A DNA stretch of 64,000 nucleotides. Origin: Lactifluus volemus (lineage: Eukaryota; Basidiomycota; Agaricomycetes; Russulales; Russulaceae). Below, piece after piece: positions 11,730 through 23,703 of this stretch. A program made the translations under genes and the position numbers. Within the stretch, counting starts at the first letter, position 1; the number at the start of each line of letters is the position of its first letter. Where the stretch lies: NCBI GenBank assembly GCA_022376515.1, contig WTXI01000002.1, positions 248,001 through 312,000 of the forward strand, read 5' to 3'. The notes under the pieces were generated by a model. That model was not told where the DNA came from. It searched no databases and was given only the letters and a program-made list of their open reading frames with translations.

Positions 11730-14430
11730 ATGACGTCTCTGTCCCCGGTGGCGGTTACGGAACTTGGCCGACGCTCACAGACCGCGTCGCCGTCGCCACT
11801 TGCGCGAAATCCCATCTCTCTTCGCCTTTACAAAGTTCTGGGGGCATCATTCGACGACGAAGCAACAAGAGAGGCACTCAGTACCCTTTCTGAGCTTTAT
11901 GCGCCATCAGGATCCCCAGCTCTCCACCCCACAGCGAAACAAGATGACACAGGACCTTGCGAAGTAGATGAGGCCGACATGGAGAGAATTAGGGATGTGC
12001 CAGGATTCTTGCAGGGTGCAGCCCCTGGCGATACTGCTGCAAAAGCGCGGAAGCATCTTCGACGGGATATCGAGAGTAAATTGGAGGAAGGAAGTCTCAA
12101 ATTGCTTGCTGCATTCGGTTCTGTCGACCAAGTGCGTATCATAATAGTCTTGTACAGGCTACGTGCAGCTCCTCATCATCCGCTACAGAAATTGGATGCT
12201 CTACAGACCCATATAACGGCTATGCGGGCGCGGTGCGAGGAAGCGCAGGCACAATTACAGTCAACGAACGAGGCATGCGTGTCCTTGCTTGACCGTGCAG
12301 GGAGTCTGCGTGATGAGCGGTATGATTCGACCGACTCCTTTCCGCCAACTACTATCCCTTGTTTACGCCAAGAATGCGCAGACAGGAAGTGAAGACGCGT
12401 CAATCAATTGTTACCTTGTTCCTCGCGCGTTTTACGCTCTCCGACGATGAAACCAACTCGTTGTCTTCCCCTGATGTTCCCGTGGGCCATACGTTCTTCG
12501 CTGCCATGGATCGTGCGCAGGCCATCCGTCAAGATTGCCGTGTCCTGATGGCCGGGGAGGACAGTCCCTCCAAGGCCGGGTGTGTTTTCTTCACACACAT
12601 CGATGTTAACCACCCTTATGCCATGGCAACAGACTCGATATTATGGCCGTGACCTCTTCTCACCTCGAGAAGGCATGCGACAAACTGTTCCGATGGTGTC
12701 GCTCCGAGTTCCGAAGCATGGGTCGTGATGCATCTCTCGAAGTTTCCAACGAGTTGAGCGAAGCCGTGCGCCGTCTCCGTTCGCGCCCAGAGCTCCTTGC
12801 GTACGCCATCCTCCTCCACCTCCCTCTCCCACCTCTAATCACCTGTTACCTACCCAACCCAGGGATGCCCTAACCGTACTTGCGCAAACGCGCCAGACCG
12901 CACTCCTCGCTTCGTTCACGAGCGCTCTGACGACCGGCAGCCGGACTGGCAGTTTAAGTGCTCGTCCAATCGACCTGCACGCGCACGACGCTCTGCGCTA
13001 CATCGGCGACATGCTTGCGTGGGTGCACCAAGCCATCGCGGCAGAGCGCGAATTTCTCGAGGCGCTCCTCAGCATTGACCCAGGCGCGCGTATGCCAGGG
13101 GCCGTGCGGGCGCCGGCTCACGCGGAAGACGAGTGGCTAGGGGAGCTGATGGACGCCGCCGTTGCGGGATTGTGCGGTCCCTTACGCGCGCGGGTGCTAC
13201 AGACGGTTCGGGCCCAAGAGAGTGGTTTGAACGCGTACAAGGTAGCGCGTCTTCTCCATTTCTATGCGCTGACGATGGCACGCACGCTCGGTTCGCGCGC
13301 GCTTCTCGCCACAACTCTCAGAGAGTGCGTCGTGCTTCCTCACCCGCTTCGCTCTCATCTGGTAACAGAAACTCATTCCAGGACCACCGCCGCATCATAC
13401 GCGGTCTTTTTCGACGCCATCGCAGCGCAGGGCCGTGCACTCTTGCGAGTCTCACTCGACACTGCCGATGCCTCGCTCACGCAACCGCAAGCGCTACTGA
13501 CGCATGCACAAGACATTCGCGCGATCCTAGCGCTACATACCGCAGAGGCGGATACTGACAGCGAAGATGAAGCAGATGGCGTCAGTGGCGGCAGCGGGGG
13601 GGATGGCGCGACTATCGAGCGTGCACTGGACGCGCTCGTCGACCCTGCGGTACGGATGTGCATCAGTGCAGCAGAGGAAAAGGACACGCTGCTCCGTCGG
13701 CGTGCTGGTCCCGGCGGCACCGCATATACTTGGGACCGCCCCGTCTTCGTGCTCAACTGCCTCACATACTTAGCAGACACACTCTCGCCTCACCCATGCG
13801 CAACACGCAAGCATATGGAGCTGGATAGTACTATCGAAGCGCGGGTACGGGATCTCATCGAAGAACACGTTCGTATTTTCCCGTCTTCTCCCTCGTCTTC
13901 TCTTACACAAATTTTATGCCCGCCTAATTGTTATTTTGGTTTTGGAAGTACAGTACGAAAACATATTGCGCGACTCGGGTTTACACGACGCCATCCGTGC
14001 ATGCGAGCAAACTCCACCAGACGCAAGTGATCCCTTTTTTTTTCCCCTTACCTACGCTAATAAAATCGCTCGCTTTTTACAGGAACCCCTAGCGCACGTG
14101 ATAGCATGTGACCCTTCAGCACTTCGCAACGCTCTCTCCTCCTTTGCGCGCTGGCTCGCCTCGCTCGATGCAGTGCACGCGCCGCGCCTCACCGCGCTTA
14201 CCGCCTCTGCCTTACACGTACGCGTCCACCGTACGGCGCAGAGGCGTCTCGGACACGCATATGCGGCGTTGTGTGCGCGGGTACGCGAGCCGCGATCTCG
14301 GTATGAAGCTGCGACGACGCTGTTGGGCGCGGAGCGACCGTTCGGAAGCGTTGCAGCATTGTGGCAGATATTCGGGATCGATGAGGATGCACAAGGGGAT
14401 GATCAGGATGAAGGTGGGAAGAGCATCTAA
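11730..14430 (+). CDS. COG6: Conserved oligomeric Golgi complex subunit 6
   Basis: ATG at 11730 begins MTSLSPVAV; about 25 codons later comes the COG6 hallmark NPISLRLYKVLG, then DDEATREALSTLSELYA. Further matches include LDALQTHITAM, FLARFTLSDDE, the central LEKACDKLFRWCRSEFR, GLNAYKVARLLHFYALTM and SYAVFFDAIAAQGRALLR. The C-terminal block YEAATTLLGAERPFGSV ends at LWQIFGIDE. About seven short introns join in phase; the one at 14023-14082 appears to use a GC donor (see findings). COG6 belongs to lobe B of the COG tethering complex that keeps retrograde vesicles and glycosylation enzymes in the Golgi. Length (~800 residues) is normal. It converges on the PDH gene with a 300 bp gap that shows nothing else. 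Confidence 0.93.
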
Positions 14431-14730
14431 GTTTGTTCCTTTGTGTTTCTGCGACGCACCCTCTCTGGTGTCCATGCGAAAATGCGTGCATGATCATAAT
14501 AATGCGAATCTATCCAGCTGCATACATGTGACTTGACAGTCTCAGAGAGTCATGTAGTCTACAGATAGCAGCAAAAGGGAGAAGGAGGGAGAGGGGTAAT
14601 GTAAATTGGGGATAAGAAATGTCCAACGATGTCGTCGCTGGCATCCCGCCATTTTTATCCGTTAATTTAGTAAACGTGAACCTGCGGAGAACTCATCAAC
14701 ACGCCACCCCGGAGCAGGGTTTTGCTTAAT

Positions 14731-16183
14731 TCAACGCACCTCGTCGCGCTCGCGGCCGCGCATGAACGATGGCTCGGTGCCCTTGTAGTAGATATCGGTC
14801 CAGAGGTCCTCTGACCGAGGCACCGGGGAAGCCTTGGCCTCTTCTACTGCCTTGTCGACTTCCCCCTTGGCGGCCTTATCGAGAGCCTGGATGACGCGTT
14901 TATCGGTGATCATGCAGATAGGGAGGAAGCGAGCGAGCTGTCGTTACGTACCTTAAGGTCAGGCTCGGTCGCGATGCCCCATTGTTCAATGTAGGACTGC
15001 AGACCGCGAATCGGGTCTTGCGTTGAACGCATACGCTGCACCTCCTCACGAGTACGGTATGTTGTACCAGGGTCAGACATCCTGTCCTCATCCTCAGATT
15101 TGGGCTTCGATCCAGAGTAAAGAACACGCACGAATGGCCACCATAACGGTAGGTCACAAACTCGAGTAGGAGCGGACCCTTGCCCGAGATGACCCAATCA
15201 CGCGCGTATTTGACTGCCTGCGCGGAAGCGATAATATCCATACCGTTCGCTTGGATACCAGGTATCTTGTCTCCCCGAGTGAAGTACTCGGTATTCGATG
15301 AACTGCGCTCGGCAGAGGTACCCATTCCGTATTTGTTGTTCTCGCAAACAAACACGCAGGGTAGGTTCCAGAGTTTGGCCATATTGAACGCCTCGAAGAC
15401 TTGGCCCTGATTGCTCGCACCATCCCCGTATAGAGCGAACGTAGCCGATGGGCGCTCGAGGTATTTCATGGCAAATGCGATGCCGGCACCGACGGGGACT
15501 TGCGCACCAACGATACCATTTCCACCGAAGAAACGAGGCGTAAAGATGTGCATTGAACCACCCTTTCCTTGAGACATGCCGATTTGGCGGCCGAGGAGCT
15601 CGCCCAGTACACCAGTGATAGTGCCACCACGAAGGACAGCGAATGGATGGCAGCGGTAAGAGGTGATGACCATATCATCCTTAGTTATAGACGATTCGAG
15701 ACCGACTGCGACAGCTTCCTGAAAAAGGAAAGAACGCGGGACGCGAATAATACATCACAGGGACGAGTCTGAAGAGAGAATACGAAACGCACCTGGCCAA
15801 TTGCGAGATGGCAGAAACCTCGGATGAGCTTGCTCTTGTACATCGCGTCGGCAGACTGCTCCATGCGGCGCATCGTGACCATTTCCTTGTACATTTTGAG
15901 GAGGCTGTCCTTCGTGACCTCTACGTCAAGAGAAGGAGTTTCTGTGTTAAAAGCTCTGAAGGAGTCTTCATGAAGTTTGACTGTGAATGGGGTGGAGCCA
16001 TCCTCCGGTATTGATTGGGAGAGTCGTGTTGAGTCTGCCGCGGTCTGTAGCGAGCGGGCCAAAGGCTGTTACGTAGCGTAAGTACCAAAAGTTGAACAAA
16101 TAAGAAATTGTAATTAATACCACAAATCGACCGGTTAGCGTTTTTAGAGGGAGACAAGAGCGGAGTCGAGGAAGGGAGGCCAT
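14731..16183 (-). CDS. PDA1: Pyruvate dehydrogenase E1 component, alpha subunit (mitochondrial)
   Basis: ATG at 16183 starts MASLPRLRSCLPLKTLTGR, an arginine-rich mitochondrial presequence interrupted by the first intron. The mature part contains KLIRGFCHLAIGQ, then EAVAVGLE and YRCHPFAVLRGG. The thiamine-diphosphate motif is YGDGASNQGQVFEAFN, and the body continues with CENNKYGMGTSAERSS. The regulatory-loop region YRYGGHS-MSDPGTTYRTRE is split by an intron. The C-terminus is DLWTDIYYKGTEP and MRGRERDEV, with the stop at 14731-14733. Near the end the acceptor before ALDKAAKGEVDKAV (about 14890) gives the expected continuation after EPDLK. With E1 beta it decarboxylates pyruvate in the mitochondrial matrix. 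Intact; clear family member. Confidence 0.95.
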
Positions 16184-18565
16184 GAGAAGAAAGGAAGAGT
16201 GGTGTTGAAGCGACGAATGAGCTGTCCCGTTAAGTCTCCCGCCTGGGGACAGGTTCTCTCGGGTCCGGGTAATTCCGTCCGCAATATTAGGTCCCCGCCT
16301 CCGGTTTCTCGCGTAAGAAATTAGCAGGCGCGGGTCTCTGTTAACAAATGACGCGGAGGGTTCCTTACCCTCGGGTTAATACAATGCTCACAGATGCTAC
16401 TGTGCACCCTCATTATCGAAAGTGTACAGTCTCACATGCATCGATCACGTGACAAGGAGGCGACCCCGTTGCAACTCTCCAGGACATTTGAGATAACGAC
16501 AAAAAAGGATTAAATTTGACTTTTAATGCACGAGACATCCGGGACTATACTAAATGCGGTACGCAGGCAACCAGAGAGCAGTCGTAGGATGAAAGCGACT
16601 CGGTATACACATTCCGGAACAGGAAGAAGCATAACCTGCGACATGCTCAAGATCTGACATATATCCTGACTAGTGCAATTGTGTCAGTGGAAAAGTCCCT
16701 ATGCATTTATAAGCGAATATGCAAGCATACAGCATTGAATCTAGGTGTTGATACAAGCATCGGAGAGCAGCGACTGCACCTTGAGAGTTGAGTCAAGTCT
16801 AAGACTAGTTAGGGTGGCGTGCCGAGGCAAGTTTGCGTGAAAATCGTGGGCACAACTTCGAGACGAATGCGACAACGGGAAAATCGTCGAGATGTTTCCC
16901 GTTACCGCATTCCTCCAAAGGCGGTACATACAAATTTCCTTTACAAGAAAGCGAGCAAACCGCACAACTCGGACCTTAAGGTATTTCACAAGCCTTACTG
17001 TACAAGAGACAAGAGGTATGGCTAAATTGAGTGATGAAATGGAGAATCCGCGCAAGGGTTTGGAGGAAAGTTACAAAGGAGTACGGGGGATGATTCGCAC
17101 ACCGTTCTTCCTTTGCGTCGGATGCAAAGAACCCCATCCCACATGGGCCAAAACAGAGATGTGGGAAGAGGCATGAATCCAACAACACCTGTCTTTGCAT
17201 ATGAATTGGATGTTCCGATGCAGGCAGGTCCAGGCCGCTTTATTGGGAGTCCGCGTAAACCCATAAGCACTAGCGAAGAGCGTCTCGATGGGTTAAAGCG
17301 CATGGTCAGCACAACCATAGCATAATAATATGCGCCTGAACAACGTCAAGGCCCGTAAAAATCGCCTAGACTAACTCGTAGAAACTCCACCAAGTGCCCT
17401 TGGTCCATCTCCCATGGGATGGGTCGCTTTCCTTGTCTTGTGGGAGTATCCACTGAAACCATGGGTGAGGTTCGGTTCAGCCATCAAAAGAAACGGCTCC
17501 GACGAGGCGAGTGACAGCCAATCGCTTCGATAGTGTCCACGAGGTATGCTGCAGTGAGACCAGATTGGCGTGTGAATGGTTCGAGGAGATGCGCGCCCAA
17601 ATTGATGCATTGACTCGGATGTAGAGCGCATTGCTGGCAGATTCCGAAAATGGTCGGCCATCACCGGCGGTCTAAAAACTTCTGGCCCAGACGACTCATT
17701 GGCATTCGAGTCGTGGGATACTGATGAACACCATCATATTATAGATAAATTACTAGGCATAGATCAGAGTCCCGCACGAGGCTGGGGGTCAAAGTATCCG
17801 AAGGAGGACCTTGCTAAAGGACGGAGATTGGCGGAACTTCCGTCGCAGAAAAAAAACATTTTGCGGATGAGCTTACCAAGAGCACGCGGAGAGGCCAGCC
17901 TCACAAAATCAAAACTCCTATATGTGAATATCGCATGCCCACCTTTCGCAAGCATGCGAACTGGCCAACACCTGGGAAAGTCCTACTACCAGAAGCTCAG
18001 GAATACCTTTCTGAACCTCCAGAATCGACTGTAATCACGGATTGGCAGATATCGGACTAGGTCAGTGGCCCAAGAATATAACGCCAAAGTGACCTGAACA
18101 GGATATCAGTTGGAACCTTAACAGTAAATGTGGGTTTATTTTTTAAAAAAGGGCAGATATCACTAGCATGCGTGTCATGAGTTAAGCACCCTCACCTGTA
18201 CTCCAACAACCTCCCCACAATGCGAACAAACTCAAGTTTTGCACAACCTACTTTCCATCAATGCGCAACGTTGGTGCATCGGCGCTTACTTGGCTATGGG
18301 GGTAGTATCTCACTGGGAAGAAAGAAAGTCGTGCACTGCAAGAAACTTGAAAGGAGGCATAACTTGGTACATTGCACTGCAACCGAGGATTCTGTACTAC
18401 TAGGCTGATCCCTTGGGGCAAAGGAGAAAGTAAATAAAAAAGAAAAGAAAAGTAGCTAGCCGAGAAAGGTGGGGAAGGGTGAAATATAGAATTAGATCAT
18501 ATCACGAAGCAAAACACATTTAGTGGAAAGAACTCGAGAACAGACATATACTCGGGCTCAGTAAG
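16184..18565. other. 2.4 kb without a recognised gene
   Basis: 16184-16700 should include the PDA1 promoter. Between about 16800 and 18050 the plus strand has several frames, one of them reading MAFESWDTDEHHHIIDKLLG at 17699. They look like parts of a spliced or decayed gene, but I do not recognise the family and cannot join them convincingly. Confidence 0.4.
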
Positions 18566-20718
18566 TTACGGCGGTGGAAAACATATCTGTGAATCTGGCG
18601 CTTCAACTTTTTGAGTTCGAGGGGCGCGTCGTCGAGGAGCTTCTCCATGAACCTTTTGAAGATGAGCACTCAGTCTCCCCCTTCCAATATATGAAAAATC
18701 ACAGCCAAAGAAATGGCAATTCTTCTCCTCCGAGTGACGATCATCCATGTGACGACGAAGAGCCTTTTTGGCGTGAAATCTCGCCCCGCATGTGAGGCAC
18801 CTTACCTTTGGAGGGGGTAGAACTGTATAAAGAAGGCATCAGGCAATCACGATCAAGAGATACACTGGACAGAACGCAAGCACTCCAGTAAGGCTCACCT
18901 CTTCGAACCACTGGCAGCAGGTAGGGATGGACAGAAACAGGGCGTCCGGAACGCTGGCGTGCAGTTATGAATGGCTTGATGTCTTTGAAAAGCTGCTTCG
19001 AGGCCGGTTGAGATACCTGACATCCTTCCAGGTGAAGTTCACCCAGTGCAGGTAACACCTCTGAGACTGACTCCACGCTAAGCCCTTGCAAGGCCGACGC
19101 GATGAATGAATGGAACCCCCGAGATATACTCAAGGTCTGAACAGCAGTGAACGGGCGGAAAAGTTCTAGCCACAGTGTGTTGTCCATGTCCACTTCCAAA
19201 GTCGATCCCAACAAGTCCACGTCCCCTCGGATGTCAAGCTGTTCCATTCCGGACGGGTGGAAAGGTTCTAGCCACTGTGTGTTGTCCATGTCCACTTGCA
19301 AAGTCGATCCCAACAAGTCCACGTCCCCTCGGATGTCAAGCTGATCAATTCCGGACGGGTGGAAAGGTTCTAGCCACTGTGTGTTGTCCATGTCCGCTTG
19401 CAAAGTCGATCCCAACCAGTCCACGTGCCCTCGGATGTCAAGCTGATCAATTCCGGACGGGTGGAAAGGTTCTAGCCACTGTGTGTTGTCCATGTCCACT
19501 TGCAAAGTCGATCCCAACAAGTCCACGTCCCCTCGGATGTCAAGCTGATCAATTCCGGACAGGAGGAACGAACACTGGCCACATATTTGCTCCATTGAAG
19601 AGACTTGCCAATCTACTCCTCTGCATCTGAGTTCCAATCTAAAGAGGTTAGGGGCCCGGGGAAATGCTGGTAGAAGCGAGATCACAATGTGGCCATCGTG
19701 AAACGTCATCTCTGCTCTATTGTATGGTGTGAAGCTTGATGTATGACCGACGAATCGAGGGAGGTGTCGGATATTAAAAATAAGCTGATTGAAGAGTGTT
19801 ATGTCAACATCTTCGAGTAAAGGAGCGTCGATTTGGGCCACGAGGTCTTCCAAGTACTCGCTGACGCCATGGAACTTGAACGTCGTGAGAGCGGGGAGGA
19901 CAGCCGGTGTCAGTGGAGGTAGACGTTGGGTCCTCGGATCGGGGTAAGAAGCCGGGGATTTAAAGCCGATATCAAGGTATGTGAGCCTAGTCAAGGTGGA
20001 GACCGCTCTGGCCAACTCCTCGGGGGAAATGTAACCACTGTGTGGTATATTGCGAAGATGAAGCCGGGAAAGGCCGTTGGAAGACAAAAGAAGTCTGGGT
20101 AATGTCGGAAATGGAATGCCGTTCAATGTGAGTGATTGTAGATGCGGTGCAAATCCATCTAAGAACGTATTGGCAAGTGCTGGCACAGTCTGACCAATCT
20201 TGTCATCTATCTCAAGACAAAGATTTTCCAATGCCGGAAATGGCTTCTGCATCGCCGTAATCAAACGCCCCAGTGATGGGTGTAAATTAAAGAGCCAAAT
20301 TTCGCGTACACGGTCAGGGTGCTCGAGTGCAGCAATGACGTTATCACCAAGGTATCCAGGTCCAGGGCCAGACCATATTGTGATAGGCAAGGGAGGCCAG
20401 ACGTCCAACCCCTCCCTCACAGGAGTGCCGGGGGTGCAGTAGAGGTGCAGATCAAGGCTGAGTGGGGATGCAAACACGACAAATCGCCACCTTTGGCATA
20501 CGTGCACGAGGTCATACCATGTCTTTGGCGGATAGTCCAGAACGGGATAAAACTGCGGTACGCAGAATCGGAAGATGTCTAAGAGGACATCATCTGAGAG
20601 TGCCCCAATTGTCACACGTGGTGCCGGTGAAATACGACCTACACCTCACAATAAGTCATGATTGTGAGCATAACACATAACACATACCTCTGGGTCGTCC
20701 TCGAACCGTTGGAACCAT
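18566..20718 (-). CDS. F-box / leucine-rich repeat protein with a C-terminal pair of C2H2 zinc fingers
   Basis: Three exons fit in phase: 20688-20718 (ATG at 20718), 18899-20638 and 18566-18822, together 2028 nt (675 residues). The N-terminus reads IGALSDDVLLDIFRFC, an F-box start, then the family motif DLVHVCQRWRFVVFASP. LRR-like segments follow (LTYLDIGF, LPALTTFKFHG). Residues in the region 19152-19559 are four tandem 34-residue repeats. The last intron (18823-18898) shifts into a frame with CLTCGARFHAKKALRRH-x4-H and CHFFGCDF-x12-H-x4-H, two C2H2 zinc fingers; retaining the intron would give a different tail. F-box proteins bring targets to SCF ubiquitin ligases. Targets are unknown. The fusion rests on one splice event but is exact in phase. 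Confidence 0.8.
19152..19559 (-). repeat. Four in-frame 102-bp tandem repeats inside the F-box/LRR gene
   Basis: Units 19458-19559, 19356-19457, 19254-19355 and 19152-19253. Each encodes 34 residues beginning SGIDQLDIRG (last unit SGMEQLDIRG) and containing DMDNTQWLEPF or a close variant. Units 1 and 3 are almost the same; unit 2 has H and W changes and unit 4 is the most divergent. The plus strand is also open through this block because of the repeat, which creates false antisense frames. Confidence 0.95.
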
Positions 20719-22323
20719 GTCAGATTGCTTGAAGATATACGACTTCCGAGTGCACCTGATTGGGGCTCATATGAGTACAATGTCAGATGCTTCAGAGAGG
20801 GGTATATAATGTACTTATGAGATCTCGCCCAAGAATGTGATAACAACGAAGAGGGTGGTATGAAGGGCACCTGAATGACCTGATATATATGGCCAGTGGA
20901 AGGGCTGTGTCAACCGTGAAATACTCGCATACGGCACAAACATGTGGACCGACTCCGAGTCGTCTACCTCGTGGCCGACACATGCCATTTGTTTTACCTC
21001 ATTGACAGACGCCTGGGTTAATTTGTTTAGCAAGTAAGACGGCTTGATGACAGCTCAATAGTTAGGTATTGACAGTGATAATACCTAGTTAAAGTTACTA
21101 TAGTACTAGTAGTAGAGATACTGGAAATGAGAGTGAACAGCCCCTACTAGTCACGGTTGACTTAGAGTCTCGCCGCCACTCGGAGTTTGGGCAGAGACAA
21201 TCTCTCCAAGTCGAGAGTCCAACTGGATGGCGAACCGGTGAACGGTGAACGTGTCCCTTCTTCCTGTCTGCTGTCTATTCCGCCATTGCCTCTGCAATCG
21301 CCTTCATCTCCCCGGAGAGACACTTTTAAGAGAGCCATGGCTGCATTGCAAACATGGTGCTGCGTTGCAAACATGAGGGCTGCATCGCAAACATGGCGCT
21401 GCATTGCAAACATGAGGGTTGCATTGCAAACATGGTGCTGCATTGCAAATATGAGGGCTGCATTGCAAACATGAGGCTGCCTAATCAAGCACGCCCTCTG
21501 TTGTCGCATCGTCTCGCATCGTCTCGCTTCATCTGTTGCCCACCCACTGATGCTGCCACATCCCCTGCCCTCTGTCATCATGGCGCATCGTGTCGCTGTC
21601 GCCTGCCAGTGCCCTCTGGTGCCACCACCCGTCTGTCAATGTCATCGTCGCAGCATCTCTCCCTGCTCACCACTAGCAGGGATAACAGTAAAGTAATTTG
21701 GGTATTCGTCTGTGGTTTGGGAGCTTAGGCCCTTGCGGCCCATATGAATACCAGGGAAACATCTGGCAAAGCGCCCTGCGCTGGCAAGCCTGAAGGATAA
21801 ATATAAATTGTACAGCTTAGGTGCTCTAGACTGTCACATGCAGAAATCAGAATTCACGTTTCGCAGTTTTCGCGCGGGCTTTGAATACTTTAAATTTCAA
21901 ACACGGCAACGTCCGTGCTCACTTTTCTGGATCGCATCTTCCGGCGCCTCTATTGCTTTTTCTCATCTTCGTCGTCGCCTGCTTTCCGAGGGGCAGAACC
22001 TTCGCTGTCTCCGTCGTTACCGGCTAGCTGAGAGCAAATCCTCGGACTTGTCCATGGCATGTCCTAGTCACCCGAATAAAAGTTACAGGTTGTTGAATAG
22101 CCTGGAATTTATTTTTGCGTTACAGGTAGCCCGTGAATCCAACCACAGGTGCCGAAGATGGCGATGACGGCGAGAGTAGGGATGGTCCGAACTCGAATGA
22201 GCGCCTTGCGGAGTTCACCGAGGTTACTCAGGCCTGTATCTGACCGAGGAGGTATGGCCCCGTGGAAAGTGGAACTATGTTCAGTCTTAAACGACCAAAT
22301 GTATGCAGCACTCTGTAGAGATT
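20719..22323. other. Intergenic, contains a small minisatellite
   Basis: 1.6 kb between two minus-strand genes. The only structure I see is the 39-bp period repeat at 21340-21480. Frames at 21187-21728 (both strands) come from that repeat and its flanks. The promoter of the F-box gene should lie at its left side. Confidence 0.45.
21340..21480. repeat. Minisatellite of alternating 19/20-bp units (39-bp period)
   Basis: Seven units of gctgcattgcaaacatg followed alternately by gt/gc and agg. The alternation gives a 39-bp higher-order period: units start at 21340, 21379, 21418 and 21457. Only a few substitutions separate the units. Confidence 0.95.
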
Positions 22324-23703
22324 TTATCCGAAAAGATAATCTATAAATATGCCAGCCCAGATGACTCTACCCAGATAGAAGGCATTCGATTCGAACTGTC
22401 TTAGACTCAGCAAATGCAATCGAAAGAGATGAATTTGGGCCACGTACCGCGCTAAGACAGCCGTTTGGGTCATCGACGTCAAGGTTTTGAAGCTGCGAAA
22501 CGAAATAGTAGGCTGTACCCCCAACAGCAACTGTGAAGTACGGTATGCCTTGGCCGTTTAGTACACCAGCTGAAGTGAGACATGCGACCATTATGCCGGC
22601 AAAAACAGCCAAAAATTTCTTCACGTGTCTACCAAATAGAAGCGCAGTTGATTTCACCCCTGCCTTCACGTCGTCACGCCTATCTTGACAAGCGTAAATT
22701 GTATCTAGTTCGGCTTCATATGGGATGAAGATTCACCGAGTGTGAAGCTACGCACCGTAGTAAATCGACCACCTGTGGATTTGTTACCTCAGCTCGCCTT
22801 CGCCAAAACATAAAATTCACTCACCAACAGCAACCCAGGAACAGCACCCCCGATGCGAGAGTAAGCTGCGACTGCAGTGCGCTCCATGCCACAAGGGATA
22901 TCATATTCACCGCAACGCCTATTCTCGACCGTAGAGTTTCAGGTACGTACACTTCTATTCGGAAACTGCTACTTACCTAACCAGACCTGCGGCCAGTAGG
23001 TGACACGTTTCAAAAGTGGATATATCCCTGCCAAGGGGAATATTGTAGTGAGCCCAAAGTTCCAACTGTTTAGGCCACTTGCTTTAACTGAAGCTCGACA
23101 TATGACGAATGGAACGTACGCAAGGGCATTGCAGGGCTGGAGGAGGGCGAGGAGTATCACGAGATGGATCGCCAAGAACACGAGGGCACCTGGCACTGAC
23201 ACCCGACCATCGGCAATTGGCCTGTGCTTCGTTCGCTCTGGATGCCGCGGTTGTGAGTGCATGGGGGCAATTCTGATTCTCCCCGATTCCTCACCTACTT
23301 GTCTGTCGATGTCACGATCGAGGATGTCATTCCACACGCAAGCAGCACCTAGAAGAGCGTAAGAGCAGCAGCATTATGGGGAAACATGAACTCATACTAT
23401 CATTCCGGCAGAAGACAAAGCCGTCAACAGACCGAAGACCTTCCTAAGAGAGTGCTCACCTGTGCAGAAGGGCTGCAGCAACTAGGCCGTAGGTAAGATT
23501 GAAACCATACGTCTGCAGAGACAGAGACAGTGGACGCGCGGCCATCGTCATTCCCCAGGCTGCATTGACGGAAAGGCCAGTCAATTACGTTAGCGGAGTG
23601 TCTATGGAGTTCCCATACCGCAGGGCCAGAAAACGAGCATGGAGCCAGCGAACTTATGTACGCGGGAGAGCTCGACCTTGAAGTGGATGCACTCAGCGAA
23701 ACT
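22324..23703 (-). CDS. UbiA-family prenyltransferase
   Basis: Minus-strand exons can be followed from about 23703 to the stop at 22324. The order is HKFAGSMLVFWPC-AWGMTMAA, then the first aspartate motif NDILDRDIDRQV joined by splicing to ERTKHRPIADGRVSVPG, then TIFPLAGIYPLLKR, VAVNMISLVAWSAL, WWSIYYDTIYACQDRRDD (second aspartate-rich motif), GVKSTALLFG, LDVDDPNGC and GRVIWAGIFIDYLFG. Several hydrophobic segments fit the usual polytopic membrane enzyme that transfers isoprenoid chains to aromatic acceptors. It could be COQ2-like or a meroterpenoid enzyme; the sequence does not decide. One exon (22756-22772) is only 17 nt. The join at about 23457/23354 leaves one extra G, so the copy may be frame-broken or miscalled. 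The start is unresolved; an ATG at 23791 is a candidate. Confidence 0.82.

Noticed and set aside
19147..19630. Plus-strand open frames across the F-box gene
   Set aside because: They are antisense shadows kept open by the 102-bp repeat; the minus strand has the F-box and LRR homology.
21187..21728. Open frames rich in Cys/Ala/Met repeats
   Set aside because: Generated by the minisatellite on both strands; no protein family.
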